A stretch of 40,453 nucleotides of DNA from a virus. The position numbers and the translations under genes are program-made. The notes beneath the pieces are model-generated. The model saw only the letters and a list, made by a program, of their open reading frames with translations, made no database searches and had not been told where the DNA came from. The first letter of the stretch is position 1; each line of letters starts with the position of its first letter. Below, piece by piece: positions 38,660 to 40,453 of the stretch. The DNA lies in IMG/VR virus record IMGVR_UViG_3300025120_000158, positions 1-40,453 of that record; one strand, given 5' to 3'.

Positions 38660-38687
38660 TTGACGCTATTACCATCCATGTTATACT
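38660..38687 (+). promoter_or_regulatory. Early sigma70-type promoter (TTGACG, 16 bp, TATACT)
   Basis: Same cassette as at 31312 and 33456, with only one spacer base different from the 33456 copy. It drives 38720 onward. Confidence 0.82.
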
Positions 38688-38719
38688 GAAGTATAACCAT
38701 TAAACAAAAGGAGTTGAAA

Positions 38720-39169
38720 ATGGATACAATTAATACAAAAAAGATATTAGACTTTACAAAATTGACAGGTCTAACAGAAAGAATTACTATGAGTCATGGC
38801 ACTTTGTATGTGACTCTACACCAACCAGAAAGATGTGATTTCTTCCATGGAATCATTAGAACATTTTACAAGGATAATATCAACACAGACGGTGGCGTGA
38901 ATATGTATGCCGTAGGTGATGAGTTCGCTTTTGATTTTGTACCACAAGACAGAGAAGCACCTGTGTTCTCAGACGAGGACTACTCGGGCAAGGAGGACAT
39001 GATGCCGAGTGATGTTGACAAGGGCATTTGGTCAGAGTTCGCAGAAGATGAAATGTTTGACAACATGGATGACGAGGACGAGAGTCCGGCGTTTCCGTCT
39101 TACTACGAGGTACCGGCAGATGTTGACACGGCCTTAGACCTAGAAGCAGATGCAAAGGAGGGCAGATAA
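38720..39169 (+). CDS. Unknown acidic protein
   Basis: 149 residues from the ATG at 38720 (MDTINTKKILDFTKLTG); a TTG six bases upstream belongs to the ribosome site. The N-terminal half is alpha/beta (LYVTLHQPERCDFFHGII); the C-terminal half is highly acidic, as in DNA-mimic-like phage proteins. Function unknown. Confidence 0.62.
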   Translation: MDTINTKKILDFTKLTGLTERITMSHGTLYVTLHQPERCDFFHGIIRTFYKDNINTDGGVNMYAVGDEFAFDFVPQDREAPVFSDEDYSGKEDMMPSDVDKGIWSEFAEDEMFDNMDDEDESPAFPSYYEVPADVDTALDLEADAKEGR

Positions 39170-39170
39170 C

Positions 39171-39455
39171 ATGACAAGAAATAGTTGGATCGTGAAACAG
39201 ATCTACACAGATGCAAAGAACAATCTAGGTTGGTTGTTCAAAGGCATACTGTTGGCAGGTGGTTTCATAGCAGGAATCAAGATACTGATGTTCTTCAGTG
39301 TACCAAAGGAGATATTGTTTCCGGTGATGTGGATAGCATTCATATTGGTGATGCTCTACAAATGGTACTCGATGAAGTATGATTGGAAGAACGATGACAA
39401 GGCGTACGACAGAGCGTCTAAAAGATACATGAAAAAACTAAAGGGAGGAAAATAA
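39171..39455 (+). CDS. Small membrane protein, two TM segments
   Basis: 94 residues from the ATG at 39171 (MTRNSWIVKQIYTDAKN). Two hydrophobic spans (FKGILLAGGFIAGIKILMFF and ILFPVMWIAFILVMLYKW) and a basic tail. The GGAG site lies before the ATG. Confidence 0.6.
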   Translation: MTRNSWIVKQIYTDAKNNLGWLFKGILLAGGFIAGIKILMFFSVPKEILFPVMWIAFILVMLYKWYSMKYDWKNDDKAYDRASKRYMKKLKGGK

Positions 39456-39676
39456 TGAAATCAGAATACGAAGAAATAAAAGCGATATTGATCAAGCACG
39501 ATGTCACAGACCTAGACCAGATAGAGTATGGTTCAGATGTGTATGAAGACCTTTTTGAGTATTACATGAGCTCGGGCGAGATGCCATATGGTATCATGAA
39601 GGCCAGAACAGGTGATCCAGATGTTTGGATCGTGGACAGAGTTTTTGAAATGGGATTAATCAAGGAGGAGGCGTAA
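39455..39676 (+). CDS. Unknown small acidic protein
   Basis: 73 residues (MKSEYEEIKAILIKHDVTDLD), helical and acidic. Coupled to both neighbours by TAATG overlaps. No family recognised. Confidence 0.58.
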   Translation: MKSEYEEIKAILIKHDVTDLDQIEYGSDVYEDLFEYYMSSGEMPYGIMKARTGDPDVWIVDRVFEMGLIKEEA

Positions 39677-39876
39677 TGACAGTAGACATAAACGGACTAT
39701 CGACCAAGCTCGAAGTCCTTACATCAATCAAGGAGAACATCCAAGATGGTGACACGGACACAGCCATAGACATGGTCAATCAGATGATTGAATTAGAACC
39801 GGCACCAGGACAGAGAAGACCTGTCGCGGATGCACTGGACCACCATCAGATAATGCAGAAAGGAATCGTAAGATAA
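39676..39876 (+). CDS. Small protein with C-terminal tag VADALDHHQIMQKGIVR
   Basis: 66 residues. The first ~45 are helical (LSTKLEVLTSIKENIQDGDTD). The last 17 residues are identical to those of the 30867 gene on the other strand, while the rest is unrelated. Seven of 17 codons differ, all synonymous. The stop overlaps the next ATG as in the other copy. Confidence 0.75.
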   Translation: MTVDINGLSTKLEVLTSIKENIQDGDTDTAIDMVNQMIELEPAPGQRRPVADALDHHQIMQKGIVR

Positions 39877-40112
39877 TGCCTAAATTCGCAGTCAAGATGA
39901 GTTGGTTGGACACCTATGTTCAGGTTGTAGAAGCACCCACAGAAGCAGAAGCGATAGCAGAGGCACATGATGTTGGTGAGTGGGGAGACCCTAAATGGGG
40001 TGGTGACGAGCAGGACACCTGGGCAGAACAGATGGAAGAAGCAGAAACAAACGATCCAAACGGATTGCCTCTGAACTTCACAGACAAGTATCACGAGGAG
40101 GAGCCGGCTTAA
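39876..40112 (+). CDS. Unknown small acidic protein
   Basis: 78 residues. MPKFAVKMSWLDTYVQVVEAPTEAEAIAEAHDVG suggests a short beta strand, then helix; the rest is acidic. No family recognised. Confidence 0.6.
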   Translation: MPKFAVKMSWLDTYVQVVEAPTEAEAIAEAHDVGEWGDPKWGGDEQDTWAEQMEEAETNDPNGLPLNFTDKYHEEEPA

Positions 40113-40402
40113 TGATATCCAGAGCGATAGCATCAAACGGACTACCACTCAAGATACAGACCGAATGGACAGACAACGACTATTGGGAGAGGATAGACCC
40201 AGAGTATGATGATCTGAAGTGTGTGAATGTCGCAGGTTGGCTTGTACGGATCAATGGTAAGAAATTTCCAAGGGGTCATTTCGACGGAGATGATACCCCA
40301 GATTGGACCTACAGGTACACACCAGGTGAAGGGCAGACAGAGGCAGGCAGAAGGATCGCCATAGAAAGAGCATTGGGAGAGGCCAGGTTGACGGTTTGGT
40401 AA
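40112..40402 (+). CDS. Unknown small protein
   Basis: 96 residues (MISRAIASNGLPLKIQTEWTD), alpha/beta with Trp- and Tyr-rich centre. Its end overlaps the promoter at 40388. No family recognised. Confidence 0.58.
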   Translation: MISRAIASNGLPLKIQTEWTDNDYWERIDPEYDDLKCVNVAGWLVRINGKKFPRGHFDGDDTPDWTYRYTPGEGQTEAGRRIAIERALGEARLTVW

Positions 40403-40415
40403 TCTGTAATATAAT
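40388..40415 (+). promoter_or_regulatory. Early sigma70-type promoter (TTGACG, 16 bp, TATAAT)
   Basis: Same -35 and exact spacing as the other cassettes, but the spacer lacks the ATTACCATCCATG element. It drives the gene at 40440. Confidence 0.72.
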
Positions 40416-40439
40416 GGAACTAACAAAGGAGAAACAAAT

Positions 40440-40453
40440 ATGAAGACTTATAC
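40440..40453 (+). CDS. Start of next early gene (cut by window edge)
   Basis: ATG at 40440 (reads MKTY) after a good AAAGGAG ribosome site. Only four codons lie in the window. Confidence 0.6.

Noticed and set aside
1-40453. tRNA genes, rRNA, insertion sequences or integrase
   Set aside because: No cloverleaf with a TTCGA arm, no transposase or integrase motif and no terminal inverted repeats were seen by eye; a tRNAscan-SE run would settle the tRNA question.

Overview
The window looks like part of the genome of a marine T4-like myovirus (a lytic phage of the cyanophage/pelagiphage type). The evidence is a class I ribonucleotide reductase gene cut by the left edge, a tail spike with the N-terminus typical of marine T4-like phages, a gp30-type ATP-dependent DNA ligase, a SleB-type cell-wall hydrolase, T4-late-type promoters (TATAAATA and close variants), tightly packed overlapping genes and many tiny unknown ORFs. 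No integrase, transposase, tRNA, rRNA, CRISPR array or photosynthesis gene was seen. The host is uncertain. A DUF1178 protein and a TctA/TctC transporter pair point to a heterotrophic alphaproteobacterium rather than a cyanobacterium, but this is inference.

Layout. (1) 1-31133 is mostly minus-strand. It holds nrdA (partial), a tail spike, a PD-(D/E)XK nuclease, then a surface-chemistry run (two SGNH hydrolases, sulfotransferase-like P-loop proteins, a radical SAM enzyme, a glutathione-peroxidase-fold protein lacking its catalytic Cys). Conserved but unnamed phage genes and three small proteins with strong ribosome sites follow, then an FkbM methyltransferase, two tandem cysteine-rich mini-proteins, a ligase-like nucleotidyltransferase-fold protein, a methyltransferase and a 2OG oxygenase. 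(2) 18764-21274 is a phage-borne TctC-TctA pair. (3) 21369-23160 has small genes around a divergent promoter, including the DUF1178 gene and a compact gene with its own promoter and terminator. (4) 23160-29803 is a second surface-sugar cluster: UDP-glucose dehydrogenase family, two 2OG oxygenases, a glycosyltransferase, a third SGNH hydrolase and two basic small proteins beside short tandem repeats. (5) From a divergent control region at 31134-31374, a minus operon (31133 to 29837) and a long plus operon (31375 to the right end) carry small early-type genes, the lysin, the ligase and many unknown genes.

Two promoter systems divide the window. The early arm uses near-identical sigma70-type cassettes (TTGAC[GC], exactly 16 bp, TATA-type -10, then a Shine-Dalgarno site) at five plus-strand places and one minus-strand place. 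The late genes use TATAAATA-type boxes, and at nine of them the box ends only 5-8 bases before the ATG with no Shine-Dalgarno site, which predicts leaderless or almost leaderless late mRNAs.

The most notable observations are: the paired 10-cysteine mini-proteins with identical cysteine spacing; the apparent leaderless late transcripts; a 17-residue C-terminal tag shared by two otherwise different early proteins, with only synonymous DNA differences; the transporter pair; the Ser-for-Cys peroxidase-like protein; and a 56-bp stem-loop element found in opposite orientations upstream of two early promoters.
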